A DNA stretch of 64,000 bases. It comes from PZPK01 sp965230795. GTDB taxonomy: Bacteria; Pseudomonadota; Gammaproteobacteria; Pseudomonadales; Oleiphilaceae. Made by a program: the position numbers and the translations under genes. Numbering within the stretch: the stretch's first letter is position 1; the number at the start of each line of letters is the position of its first letter. The stretch lies in assembly GCA_965230795.1 (NCBI GenBank), contig OZ246020.1, forward strand, positions 682,001-746,000. The letters run 5' to 3'. Shown in pieces: positions 27,111 through 36,039 of this stretch. A model generated the notes under the pieces. That model saw only the letters and a program-made list of their open reading frames with translations, made no database searches and was not told where the DNA came from.

Positions 27111-29510
27111 ATGACGAAACGCTTGGTGCAACTGGCTTCACTTCTAATGATCAGCTTCTTGCTGGTGGGCTGTCCTGATAAAGAGGCGGCTGCTCCTGTT
27201 GATGATCCGGAGACATTCTTTCAGAACCCTTTACCGCTCGGTAAACCTGTTTATCAGGAAATCGTTGAGCCTTTCTTTGGCCAAACCGAAGAAGATGAAG
27301 CCGACAGCCTTTCACTGATCAGTTACGATCCGAGCGTCGCAGTCACGGTTGATTACAGTGCTGATGAAACACTGTCGCGTGATGAAGAGGGGAATCCTCA
27401 GTTTGCGTTTAATTCTGATTCCGGGGAGATCGTCGCCCTGGATCTGGAGCCTGGCTCCGATAACGTTGCCGAGCTTTCCGTACTGGTGAATGATGATTCC
27501 ATTTACACGGTTGATCATCGCGACAATCAGCTGAGACTGCTGGTCCATTTTTCCAACGAAGTCTGCGAAATCATCCCCGCCGAAACGGTGGTTTCGACAG
27601 AGAACGCGGGTCTGACCACACATACGGTACAGCATGCCGAGTGGGTGTATGTGATGACCACTGAAGAAAGCAGTGACGCCAATGATTGTGCCAGTCCCAA
27701 TGCCGCCAAGCGCTTCTATCAGCTGGCTTTAAATTATCAGTTCAACGCCGTCGAGTCTGAAATCTGTGTCGCCAACGGTGGAACCAGTACTGCCGCAGAT
27801 TGCCGCACCAACGAATTGCCCGTTGTAACCGAGTCCCTGGCGCGGGCACAGCTGGTATTCGGCTGGCATGAGAACGAGCTGAAAGTGGGTTATCTCGGCT
27901 ATGGAAAATCCGAAGCCCTGTTGCGCTTCTTTGATGAAAACCGGAATGAAGTTTGGGCCCAGCCACGAACACTCCAGTCTTTTGCGGTTTTGAATCAGGG
28001 GGACTACTACAGTCCGGAAACGCTGTTCTATCTGAAAGAGCTGGAGTCCTATCAATATCTCTTGCAGCTGGGTCGCGATGTTTTCGTTTTCGATGCAGGA
28101 GAGGAGCTGTTTGACAAGGATTTCAGTGAGCTGGATACCATCCTGGATGATCGCAGCTATCACCTTGAAACGCTGATGGATGAAAACTTCAACGAAGAAA
28201 TCGTACAGGCGGTGAAATTTTACTTCGACGAGGACGACCTGGTGCTGATCGATCAGGGTAAAGTATTTCGTTATCACTATATCGATGCGCCGCTGGTCAC
28301 GCCCAACTACCAGGCAGTTCGTTTGCCCGAGGTGAGTTTGAACTCGCGTGTGGCAGAATCGGCGCATCCCTTTTCGCAGTTTGATTTACGCGACTGTGCT
28401 GACGCCGCGGATAGCGTCGCGTGTAATGCAGCCCATGATGTCCAAAGTGACAGTTGGCAGTTCTTTACCGATTGTACCTTTGCACTGGACTGCAGTTTTG
28501 AAACGCCCGTCGGAGAAGACTGTGATACTCCCGACGAGATTCTCGCTAACCCGACGCTGGACAACCCCTGTGACCCCGGCAATTACTTGCACCTGACGGA
28601 GCTTGACCAGTCTGCCAACAATGCGGAATTCCGCAGTTACATGCCTTTTGTGGAAGACTATGTGCGCACTCTGGAGTATGTGATGGACGAGAACGTGCTG
28701 TATGTGACTGCACGAATGAGTGAAAAGGACGTACTGCTGCGGTATTTCTTCAATCTGGATCTGACTGAACCTAAAGCGAACCGGGAGCAGGTGATATTCG
28801 GTGAGCGTCTGGCGCACCAGGGCATCAGTGCCTATCTGGACAGTGATAACCTTTTTGTGACCTCGCTTAGGGAAACAGGCTCGCGCTCGGACCAGTGCTA
28901 TAAAAATTACCAGCGCGTACCCTGTAATCCGGGCGAGCTGACTGAGGCGGGAGGTTTTGGTGAGTGCACCGGCTTCGATCTCTCTCAAAAGCTATGTTAT
29001 GACCAGTTCATCGAGTACGAATCTCAGGCACTGTTTTGTGATGCGGCCCAATTGTTGGCGAACAGCTGCACAGATGATCAATTGATTCCCACCAATACGC
29101 TGGCGGTTGAAGGTGCAGACGAAGACGCCAAGTGGTTGCCGATGATTAGCCCGGATGGCACCCAAACCATGCACTTGTTGCTGGCACCCGAACTCAGTAC
29201 TGCATTTGATGGTGAGGGCGTGCTGGAAGACGCCACACTTTATCAGGTGGATGAAGCGACCGGTGCCACCACCGCCTCAATCGGAGAACTCACTGGTCTG
29301 GTTGAGTCCCTGAGTTTTGGCTGGTGGAGCAATATGGATCAGGGCAGGCTGGAGCTATTGTCGGAAGATGTCATTCAGGAAGGTGGCGCATCCTTGAGCG
29401 CAGCAAGAAGCGAAGCCACGATTCATTTCCTCAATACGCAAACGACCACTCCGGAAGCGGTCAGGGTGGCAGAGCGAGCGCTCGACCGTAAAGATACCGC
29501 GCCGGATTGA
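27111..29510 (+). CDS. Large acidic lipoprotein of unknown function
   Basis: 799 residues from the ATG at 27111, chosen because the signal peptide MTKRLVQLASLLMISFLLVGC then has a clean lipobox (LVGC) and AGGA lies upstream; the frame is open 15 codons further. The residue after the lipid-bearing Cys is Pro, so outer-membrane sorting is likely rather than Asp-mediated inner-membrane retention. The mature protein is very acidic and contains many cysteines in its second half (for example DCADAADSVACNAAHD and NSCTDD), which suggests disulfides. The sequence has beta-propeller-like alternation but no repeat I can name. I do not recognise a family. Confidence 0.75.
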   Translation: MTKRLVQLASLLMISFLLVGCPDKEAAAPVDDPETFFQNPLPLGKPVYQEIVEPFFGQTEEDEADSLSLISYDPSVAVTVDYSADETLSRDEEGNPQFAFNSDSGEIVALDLEPGSDNVAELSVLVNDDSIYTVDHRDNQLRLLVHFSNEVCEIIPAETVVSTENAGLTTHTVQHAEWVYVMTTEESSDANDCASPNAAKRFYQLALNYQFNAVESEICVANGGTSTAADCRTNELPVVTESLARAQLVFGWHENELKVGYLGYGKSEALLRFFDENRNEVWAQPRTLQSFAVLNQGDYYSPETLFYLKELESYQYLLQLGRDVFVFDAGEELFDKDFSELDTILDDRSYHLETLMDENFNEEIVQAVKFYFDEDDLVLIDQGKVFRYHYIDAPLVTPNYQAVRLPEVSLNSRVAESAHPFSQFDLRDCADAADSVACNAAHDVQSDSWQFFTDCTFALDCSFETPVGEDCDTPDEILANPTLDNPCDPGNYLHLTELDQSANNAEFRSYMPFVEDYVRTLEYVMDENVLYVTARMSEKDVLLRYFFNLDLTEPKANREQVIFGERLAHQGISAYLDSDNLFVTSLRETGSRSDQCYKNYQRVPCNPGELTEAGGFGECTGFDLSQKLCYDQFIEYESQALFCDAAQLLANSCTDDQLIPTNTLAVEGADEDAKWLPMISPDGTQTMHLLLAPELSTAFDGEGVLEDATLYQVDEATGATTASIGELTGLVESLSFGWWSNMDQGRLELLSEDVIQEGGASLSAARSEATIHFLNTQTTTPEAVRVAERALDRKDTAPD

Positions 29511-29538
29511 TTGGGAGAATAAAATCCGCGGAAGAGAA

Positions 29539-30549
29539 TCAGGGCTTGGTGCACTCTTCCAGATCCGGCGAATCGTGACAACGAATCTTCCAGAGCATGG
29601 ACAAGGCTTTGGGATCAAATAGTTCCTCCACCTTCAATTCCAGACGAATATCCTTGTAGAAGTGCGTGAGTTTGTCCTTGGTGGCTTGCGGTGTGCGTAT
29701 CCAGTAATAGGGCGGGATAGATTTCTCGGCCTTGTTGATCAGATTCAAGGCATCATTCAAACGACTCAGCATATAGCGGCGCATGTTAGTGCCGAACTCA
29801 TCATCAAACGCGGCTTTGCGCGAAACGGCCTGCAGCATGCCATAGAACAGGCGCAGGTCGAGAATGCCGCCCTGGGTGCCAAGGCCCCGATACAGTTCAA
29901 AGGTCTCATAGGCCAAAGCCGGCATAATGACGATGTCGGTACGGCCATTGTTAAACCCCTCTGAAAAACTGGACAGGCTCTCGTCGATGGCAATGCCGCC
30001 AGCCAGTTCGGCAAACTTGCGGGTCTGGATATCGCCATTGACCACGGCAATGCGTTTGTTGCGAAAATCCTCAATGCCCCGAATACTGCGATCGTTGACG
30101 TACGCAAACATGGAACCGACGGGTAATGAGGCAACCACTTCATAGGTGTTTTTTGACATCAGCGCGGTGGCGCGAGGCGAGGCAATGGTCGCCATTGTGC
30201 TTGCAAGTTTCTGCTCAGAGGTAATACCGCCGATGGCGTCCAGCGTACCGGCAAAACGCACGAAATCACGAGAACGAATCGCGGTCATAATGCCAATGTC
30301 GCAGCTCTGGCTTTCCAGATCCCGGGCAACCTCGTTCTCATCATCATAGGCAACAAAATGAATATCGAGGCCCCAGTTGATGGCTTGTGGAACCAGCTCG
30401 GAAAAGAATGAGACAACTGGTCCATTCAGACCCACGGGATCCCATACACAAACGGTTTTTTTCTCAAGAGTTTTGGCGCCGGTTTGGCTGGTTACCAGGA
30501 AGAGCGCGAGCACAATCGCGAAGAGCAACGAATGTCTCGGAGTAGTCAT
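29539..30549 (-). CDS. Periplasmic solute-binding-like protein (DUF6091-like)
   Basis: 336 residues with a signal peptide (LFAIVLALFLVTSQTGAKT). The mature part reads like a type 2 periplasmic binding protein: KKTVCVWDPVGLNGPVVSFFSE at the start, IGIMTAIRSRDFVRFAGTLDAIGG, and RIAVVNGDIQTRKFAELAGG. The pattern resembles proteins annotated putative solute-binding protein, DUF6091, in marine gammaproteobacteria; the family name is from memory. No permease gene is adjacent, so it may have been recruited to sensing or may work with a distant transporter. It is convergent with the large lipoprotein gene. Confidence 0.65.
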   Translation of the reverse strand: MTTPRHSLLFAIVLALFLVTSQTGAKTLEKKTVCVWDPVGLNGPVVSFFSELVPQAINWGLDIHFVAYDDENEVARDLESQSCDIGIMTAIRSRDFVRFAGTLDAIGGITSEQKLASTMATIASPRATALMSKNTYEVVASLPVGSMFAYVNDRSIRGIEDFRNKRIAVVNGDIQTRKFAELAGGIAIDESLSSFSEGFNNGRTDIVIMPALAYETFELYRGLGTQGGILDLRLFYGMLQAVSRKAAFDDEFGTNMRRYMLSRLNDALNLINKAEKSIPPYYWIRTPQATKDKLTHFYKDIRLELKVEELFDPKALSMLWKIRCHDSPDLEECTKP

Positions 30550-30766
30550 TTGTTTATCCAGTTTTTAGCGGTTAAGAGTTGATGGCACGTATTATCACCC
30601 TTTTGGCGTGATTCGCCATGATCATGAGGGAATAATTTCGGTTTTGAGAATTGGATTCGACTCAAATCAAGCAGGGTTCAAAAATACGGATTGAAGTCGT
30701 TAACAAAAACCGATTGGCAGGGTAAGGTTACGCACTTCGCAACGACTGGCATAGCAGGGTGATAAA

Positions 30767-31465
30767 GTGTTGGCAGGGAGACTCTCTGGCGGGCTCAGAT
30801 TGGGCAAGGCGATCTTGGGGCGCATTAGCGTGGCGGCTTTGCTTTGCGCACCGGTGTGGGCCGAAGCACCCAAGAATCTGGATTTTATGGGTGGCTATTT
30901 CGAGAACGGTCGCTACAAATGTTATACCGAACCCTGCCTCAGCATTCACAAAGACACCTACCCGGCGGCCAATAACCTGCTTTTCAATTCCGATGACTGG
31001 CCGGGCTGGCGAGACCTGGACGGTAACTGTCAGGACGAAGACCAGCAGACGCTGGCTTCAGCAAGCCAGACCACGGTTAGCTATGTGGATGACGATGAGT
31101 GTGGCTTGGTCAGCTCTGGTTCCTGGCGGGACCCTTATTCCGCCAAAATGATTGACGATGCCACTGCGATGGCGGTGGATCATCGCATCAGTTTGCCCGA
31201 AGCTCACTACTTTGGCGGTGCCGGCTGGAATCGGGCTCAGCGCCTTGAGTTTGTGAATTCCCCCGACAACCTGGTTGCTGTCAGCAAAGCCCAAAAAGAG
31301 GATCGACGCGGGCAGCCTGCTTACAAATGGATGCCCGAAAACCAGGCCTACTGGTGTGACTATGTCGTGCACCGCGAGCGTGTCGCACGCATCTTCGGGC
31401 TTCTGTTTCCCGACAAGGAAGCCGAGTTTAATCAAAAGATCAAAAAGCTATATTGCAAATACTAA
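30767..31465 (+). CDS. Secreted DUF1524/HNH-type protein
   Basis: 232 residues with a signal peptide ending near CAPVWA-EAPKN. The mature protein contains VDHRISLPEAHYFGGAGWN, then LEFVNSPDNLVAVSKAQKEDRR, and WMPENQAYWCDYVVHRERVARIFGL. This order (D-H, then N-L-x-x-V, then a K/R-rich helix, then W-x-P and C-x-Y) matches the DUF1524 HNH domain found at the C-terminus of GmrSD restriction enzymes and in secreted nucleases. Several cysteines suggest a periplasmic or extracellular fold. A secreted nuclease role is inferred. It is the last gene before a dispersed-repeat region. Confidence 0.65.
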   Translation: MLAGRLSGGLRLGKAILGRISVAALLCAPVWAEAPKNLDFMGGYFENGRYKCYTEPCLSIHKDTYPAANNLLFNSDDWPGWRDLDGNCQDEDQQTLASASQTTVSYVDDDECGLVSSGSWRDPYSAKMIDDATAMAVDHRISLPEAHYFGGAGWNRAQRLEFVNSPDNLVAVSKAQKEDRRGQPAYKWMPENQAYWCDYVVHRERVARIFGLLFPDKEAEFNQKIKKLYCKY

Positions 31466-31527
31466 TGGGTGAGGTGTCTATCGCGTGGAGATCGCTACCG
31501 CCGGGTTTCCATTGCGGACAATCAGGG

Positions 31528-31566
31528 TGGCGGGAAATCGCATCTGCATTGTGAGAGAAGCGGACT
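31528..31566 (+). repeat. Dispersed repeat A, copy 1
   Basis: A 39-bp sequence that recurs in inverted orientation at 63958-63996 with 36 of 39 identical bases, by direct reading. It contains the shared core GTGAGAGAAGCGGACT. It lies 62 bp after the secreted DUF1524 gene and bounds the left side of the segment holding the PEP-CTERM gene. Confidence 0.85.
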
Positions 31567-31607
31567 CTATATAATGGCTAGTTAATACCAATTTTAGCCG
31601 TTGGTCT

Positions 31608-31670
31608 GTAGCTACAAGGTCGGTAGGAATGTCGTCAAATAAGACATTCAGCAATGCCAAGCTTAGCTAC
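31608..31670. repeat. Imperfect stem-loop between PEP-CTERM gene and repeat A
   Basis: Outer arms GTAGCTACAAG and CTTAGCTAC pair with two extra bases, and an inner GAATGTC/GACATTC stem closes a 9-base loop. The total of about 63 bp, with bulged bases, is similar in size and style to an integron attC site, but no clear GTTRRRY boundary is present. It lies directly downstream of the minus-strand gene, so it may equally act as a transcript end. Confidence 0.45.
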
Positions 31671-31678
31671 GTATAGTG

Positions 31679-32254
31679 CTATGCGTTTCTTTTTTTTCTC
31701 GAGATCCAACCAATTCCACTTAGGGCTGATAGAAATAACCAAGCTGATGCTGGAAGAGGCACGGGATTAGGAATACTTTGAGTAGAATAGATGTACCCAG
31801 AAATAGTTTCTCTTGAATTTTGAGGGTCAGTAATTTCGTTTGCTGCACTACTGCAGTATATGTTTACACAATAGCTCTCTCCACCAACTGCTAGCCATTG
31901 GTCTAGCGACACTCCAGCCGATGTTACATTTGAAATAGAATGAAAATCCATTCTAAACCAACCTGCGCCTCGATAATCATTGGTAGAATCTGTGTCCGTG
32001 AACGTCATTATCCCAATATCCGCATGACTGCCCCAACTGCCAGCATTAGCAATGTAGTGTCTCCCGTTCAATCTAGATCCAGGTGTTGTATAGACATCAA
32101 TATTATGTATGGACTTGTTCTCAGTGTCGTATATGAAAGAACCATAAGCGCTTCCACCGTCATCAAAAGAGAAATTATTTAGTTCCCAAGTTACAAGGGC
32201 TGCTTGGCTCACAGAGGAAAGAAACAATAGTGCAATTGCTGTTATGGTTTTCAT
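31679..32254 (-). CDS. PEP-CTERM-like secreted protein (VPLPASAW tail)
   Basis: 191 residues with a signal peptide (MKTITAIALLFLSSVSQA-AL) and a C-terminal sorting tail: VPLPASAWLFLSALSGIGW followed by ISRKKRNA. This is the VPLPA variant of PEP-CTERM, recognised by an exosortase that is not in this window. The middle is Ser, Gly, Asp and Tyr rich, with a Cys pair (CVNIYC). The function is unknown; such proteins are usually exported with exopolysaccharide. The gene is visibly more AT-rich than its neighbours and lies between repeats A and B, which suggests acquisition. Confidence 0.8.
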   Translation of the reverse strand: MKTITAIALLFLSSVSQAALVTWELNNFSFDDGGSAYGSFIYDTENKSIHNIDVYTTPGSRLNGRHYIANAGSWGSHADIGIMTFTDTDSTNDYRGAGWFRMDFHSISNVTSAGVSLDQWLAVGGESYCVNIYCSSAANEITDPQNSRETISGYIYSTQSIPNPVPLPASAWLFLSALSGIGWISRKKRNA

Positions 32255-32834
32255 AAGATTTCTCCCTTTAAATTAAGTTAAATTCCGAGACTACTGCAGA
32301 ATAATTGCATCTTTATGTATAACCTTTGTCTTGCGAGATAATAGTTGAATCTAAGACAGGATGTCTTTCTATGTCTGCTAAAGTCGGTCTGAGACGCTCA
32401 GACTATTCTTGAAGAGAGTTTGATTTGCGAGCATTTATGACATATACGAATGTCCGCTCTTCACCAACAGCCAATGAAGCAAAAGAGGCAAATCGAAGTC
32501 CGCTTTGCCTCAACAGCGGCTGTCGGTATTAACTGACCATATCGTCATTCCGTTCCACATCACTTTTCGTTTGATCAAAGAAAGGCTGGGCTGTTTCTTC
32601 TTCCTTCTTCAGCACAAACCGTAAGGTCATAAAAACCTCTGCAAGAGCCGTCAATATATTTGACACCTTGAGAGATCCAAAAAGTTTGCTTCACTTATAA
32701 ATAAGTACTTATCAATGTGATTTCTAAATGGGGCACAAATCGTGCCTCAGTTAGAAAAGGGAATGAACGCAGTAGGATGCTGATGTGCTCATCTTTGATT
32801 TCCCTCCTTGAATAAACACAAAAAGGATTCAAAG
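32255..32834. other. Long intergenic region with repeat B
   Basis: This 580-bp stretch has no supported gene. It contains repeat B (32450-32517), several short GTCCGC/GCGGAC words, a TTGACA at 32660-32665 and a perfect 12-bp palindrome ATAAGTACTTAT at 32701-32712. The last two may belong to the promoter or operator of the following gene, though no well-spaced -10 box was found. The first half is AT-rich like the PEP-CTERM gene beside it. Confidence 0.5.
32450..32517 (+). repeat. Dispersed repeat B, copy 1
   Basis: A 68-bp sequence that recurs inverted at 61207-61274 with 66 of 68 identical bases. It contains two GTCCGCT words (GAAGTCCGCTTTGCCTC and ATGTCCGCT). With repeat A (31528-31566) it brackets the AT-rich PEP-CTERM gene. 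Confidence 0.92.
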
Positions 32835-33497
32835 ATGAAATACGCTCTGTTGGCACTACTATTGTCCACTTTTGCTAGCGTCTCAAGTGCCGTTATTATC
32901 GGCAGCAAGGATTGGCGGCCGTTGCTCGCCCAGTCGGGTGGTCCCGGGCATCTGTTTGGTGCGACATGGAACGAAATCAATGCTGTGTTTGATTCGAACA
33001 GCGGCGAATGCAGCAGTGCGGCTTGTGAGATTCGGGGAACCGATTATTCAGGCTGGACCTGGGCGTCTATTTCTGAAGTCGATTCCATGCTCACCACTTT
33101 TTATCCTGAAGGCGGCTTGTTCTCAGGTGACTTGGATGAAACGATAGCCGCGCCGGCAACTGAGTTTTCAGACGCGATTGCAGCTTTGGGAGATACGCTC
33201 AGTGCCCCGGGATTTGCCGTGGCATCTGGATGGACCCGTGATAGCAGCACTTCAGATTCAAACAAGGGTGGCTTGGTATACCTGAGTTCGACTTACTCCT
33301 TTACGGATCCCCCGGAAGCGTTGTTGAGTAAAAAGCATCTCGTCTTTCCGGACAAAACCATATCAGAAGCATCATTTGGTATCTGGATGTACCGCTCAGT
33401 CGAAGTCAGTGAACCCGCTGTTGCAGCGATTCCTGCATTGGGCGTTCTGATTGTTTTATTCTTATGTCCCCGCTTGAGAGGCAGGCAAACGACCTGA
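32835..33497 (+). CDS. Secreted protein with PEP-CTERM-like C-terminal anchor
   Basis: 220 residues from the ATG at 32835, preceded by AGGA at the right spacing; the frame is open nine codons earlier. There is a signal peptide (MKYALLALLLSTFASVSSA). The tail reads AAIPALGVLIVLFLCPRLRGR, a hydrophobic segment followed by arginines, as in exosortase substrates but without a canonical PEP or VPLPA motif. The body (DWRPLLAQSGG, GTDYSGWTWASISEVDSMLTTFYPEGG) resembles a group of PEP-CTERM proteins with a WTWAS-x-x-x-V motif. It is the second such protein within 1.5 kb. Function unknown. Confidence 0.65.
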   Translation: MKYALLALLLSTFASVSSAVIIGSKDWRPLLAQSGGPGHLFGATWNEINAVFDSNSGECSSAACEIRGTDYSGWTWASISEVDSMLTTFYPEGGLFSGDLDETIAAPATEFSDAIAALGDTLSAPGFAVASGWTRDSSTSDSNKGGLVYLSSTYSFTDPPEALLSKKHLVFPDKTISEASFGIWMYRSVEVSEPAVAAIPALGVLIVLFLCPRLRGRQTT

Positions 33498-33586
33498 GTG
33501 TTTCAGCTTCAGAGTGTTGCGGATAGCGCCTTGTCCTCAGTCATGCGAGTAAACTGTGTAAAAGTCCGTACATGACAGCCCCGGCG

Positions 33587-34555
33587 TTACGCCTGGGCCT
33601 GTGCCTGCTGGTTTTCGTTCTCGATCAATCCCGAAAGGAAGTACGTCCGATTGAGGGCGTTGTGCAATTCCGCGGTCTGGAACTGCAGGTCATCGATAAA
33701 GGCATGCAGCTCATCGTGGTCAAGCTCTGTCAGGTCGGTATCGATCAGCTGCTTCTTGAGCTGCGTGGCAAGCTTGTATGCCTTCTCGTGATTAGGCAGT
33801 TTTTCGATACAGCGTTTGGCTTCACAGATACAGAAGAATACCGCTCTGGGAAATACCTTCGATTTGAACAGGAACCACATCACCTGAGAGCGTCGGATGC
33901 TCACCTGCATCTCGCGGCGATACATCTGATAACCGGTGAGTGATTTCAGCACACTCATCCACTGGATGTTCTCGAAGGGCTTAAGCTCCAGGTTCATTTC
34001 AGACAACAAACTTTGGGTACGTACGTCGATAAAGCGCGTGGTCATATCGGCACGCTCGATGTAACGACCCAGTTCCAGAAACAGATAGCCAGCGTCGCGA
34101 TTCATAGTGCCAGCCAGTAATCCCGTCAATTCCTGATTAGCGGAAATGATATGTTCCAGATAGCGTTGGCGTCCGCGCTTGGATAGACCGGTATTGAGGT
34201 GCTCCTTGGCGTACAGGTAGAGGGCATTCAGTTCCTCCCAACACTCTCTCGGAATGACATCGCGAATGGTGCGGGCATTTTCCTTGGCCGCCTCCAGATT
34301 GGCCAGCAGGGAAATGGCACTCTTCTTGTCACTAATCAGGTATTTCAGAACATTGCGTTCTTCAAAGTCTTCGTTTGCCTCCAGATAGTCTTCTCTGGTA
34401 CCAGTAATATCGATCAGCGGTTCCCAACCCAGCGATACGCCCTTGGGCAGATCCATCAGAAGGTTGGCATTGACGTTAATCAGGCGAGCCATGTCTTCGG
34501 CGCGCTCCAGGTATCTCGACATCCAGTAAATGGATTCAACAACTCTTGCTAGCAT
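33587..34555 (-). CDS. Alpha-E domain protein (DUF403)
   Basis: 322 residues from the ATG at 34555, preceded by GGGAGG. It starts MLARVVESIYWMSRYLERAEDMARLINVNANLLMDLP, the hallmark of the alpha-E family, an all-helical domain with conserved Glu and Arg. These proteins are always found with circularly permuted ATP-grasp and transglutaminase-like genes; their biochemical role is unknown, and a scaffold or ligase-partner role has been predicted. The stop of the ATP-grasp gene lies 12 bp upstream of this start, so this is the last gene of the operon 39527-33587. Confidence 0.92.
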   Translation of the reverse strand: MLARVVESIYWMSRYLERAEDMARLINVNANLLMDLPKGVSLGWEPLIDITGTREDYLEANEDFEERNVLKYLISDKKSAISLLANLEAAKENARTIRDVIPRECWEELNALYLYAKEHLNTGLSKRGRQRYLEHIISANQELTGLLAGTMNRDAGYLFLELGRYIERADMTTRFIDVRTQSLLSEMNLELKPFENIQWMSVLKSLTGYQMYRREMQVSIRRSQVMWFLFKSKVFPRAVFFCICEAKRCIEKLPNHEKAYKLATQLKKQLIDTDLTELDHDELHAFIDDLQFQTAELHNALNRTYFLSGLIENENQQAQAQA

Positions 34556-34567
34556 ATGGCCTCCCAA

Positions 34568-36025
34568 TTAATCCGCGACAATCCAGGTGTCTTTACTGCC
34601 ACCACCCTGACTTGAATTCACCACCAGTGATCCCTCTCTGAGAGCAACACGGGTCAGCCCACCCATGGTCACCGTGGTTTCCTTGCCGGACAGAATGAAC
34701 GGGCGTAAATCCACGTGTCGTGACGCCACGGTACTGTCAATCAAAGTCGGGGCAGTGGAGATGTTCAAGGTGGGCTGGGCAATGTAGTTTCGCGGATCTT
34801 TCTTGATCAGATCTGCAAACAATGCGCGTTCTTTTTTACTGGCAGCGGGACCAATCATCATGCCGTAACCGCCGGATTCGTTCGCCGGTTTCACCACCAG
34901 TTTGTCGAGGTTTTCCAGCACATATTTGCGATCCTGGTCGCGCATGCATAGATAGGTGGGCACGTTCGGCAGCAGCATTTCCTCCCCCAGATAATACTTG
35001 ATCATGTCCGGTACGAAGGCATACACCACCTTGTCATCTGCGACGCCGGCACCTGGCGCATTGGCGAGGGCAACATTGCCTTTTTTCCAGGCCCGCATGA
35101 TACCGGAAACACCCAGCATGGAGTCTGGTAAGAAGGCCTCCGGATCCAGGAACAAATCGTCGATGCGACGGTAAATGACATCCACCCGTTTGGGGCCTTC
35201 CATGGTACGCATGTAGACGCAGTCGTCGTCGAGCACCACCAGATCGCGACCTTCCACCAGTTCACAGCCCATTTGCTGAGCCAGGTAGGAATGTTCAAAG
35301 TAGGCCGAGTTGTAGATGCCGGGGGTAAGCACCACCACCTCGGGATTATCCGATGGCCGTGGCGACAGGTTCGCCAGCATATCGAAGAGCTGCGATGGAT
35401 AGTCGTTCACCGGCAACACGCTGTTCTGTTCAAACACATCGGGGAATACCCGCTTCAGTATGGAGCGATTCTCCAGCATGTAGGACACCCCGGACGGTAC
35501 CCGCAGGTTGTCCTCAAGCACGTACATGGTGCCGTTGGCGTCCCGCACCAGATCGCTGCCGCAAATATGGGCCCAGGTGTCGTGGGCCGGTTTGATACCG
35601 ACACACTCTTTGCGGAAGTTTTTCGACTTGGCCAGAAGTTCCGCCGGGAAGACTTTGTCCTTGATGATCTTCTGATCCGAGTACAGGTCGGCAATAAACA
35701 TATTCAGTGCCTGTACCCGTTGCTTTAGACCCTGTTCTGTTTTGCGCCATTCACTTTGCGGAATCATGCGCGGGATCAGGTCGAAGGGCCATAAGCGGTC
35801 GATCGACCCTTCTTCTTCTGTATACACCGTGAAGGTGATCCCCATTTCCTTGATGGCCAGATTCGATGCGGCCCGATACTGGCTGGTTTCTTCATCGTCC
35901 AGTGAAGAGAAAAAATCCACGATTTCCTTTGCATAAGGATGTGGCTTGCCGGGACCCTTCATCAATTCATCGAAGGTGGGGCTTTGATAGTTTTTCCAGT
36001 CTGCTCGTAATGATTTCTTCGCCAT
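34568..36025 (-). CDS. Circularly permuted type 2 ATP-grasp protein
   Basis: 485 residues from the ATG at 36025. Family blocks are GITFTVYTEEEGSIDRLWPFDLIPRMIP near the N-terminus, the substrate-side VPSGVSYMLENR and VLTPGIYNSAYFEHSYLAQQMG, and the ATP-side KYVLENLDKLVVKPANESGGYGM and SRHVDLRPFILSG. These are hallmarks of the DUF404/DUF407 circularly permuted ATP-grasp fold, expected to make an amide or peptide bond via an acyl phosphate. The substrate is unknown. It overlaps no gene but lies between a transglutaminase and an alpha-E gene with very short gaps, so it works as one set with them. Confidence 0.93.
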   Translation of the reverse strand: MAKKSLRADWKNYQSPTFDELMKGPGKPHPYAKEIVDFFSSLDDEETSQYRAASNLAIKEMGITFTVYTEEEGSIDRLWPFDLIPRMIPQSEWRKTEQGLKQRVQALNMFIADLYSDQKIIKDKVFPAELLAKSKNFRKECVGIKPAHDTWAHICGSDLVRDANGTMYVLEDNLRVPSGVSYMLENRSILKRVFPDVFEQNSVLPVNDYPSQLFDMLANLSPRPSDNPEVVVLTPGIYNSAYFEHSYLAQQMGCELVEGRDLVVLDDDCVYMRTMEGPKRVDVIYRRIDDLFLDPEAFLPDSMLGVSGIMRAWKKGNVALANAPGAGVADDKVVYAFVPDMIKYYLGEEMLLPNVPTYLCMRDQDRKYVLENLDKLVVKPANESGGYGMMIGPAASKKERALFADLIKKDPRNYIAQPTLNISTAPTLIDSTVASRHVDLRPFILSGKETTVTMGGLTRVALREGSLVVNSSQGGGSKDTWIVAD

Positions 36026-36039
36026 AATATGCCTTCGTT

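Noticed and set aside
31478..31660. 60-codon minus-strand frame between the DUF1524 gene and the PEP-CTERM gene
   Set aside because: It runs across repeat A and a hairpin, has no ribosome site and no recognisable features.
31528..32517. Insertion sequence or transposon bounded by repeats A and B
   Set aside because: There is no transposase, the two borders are not inverted copies of each other, and no target duplication is visible; a repeat-bounded insertion of another type fits better.
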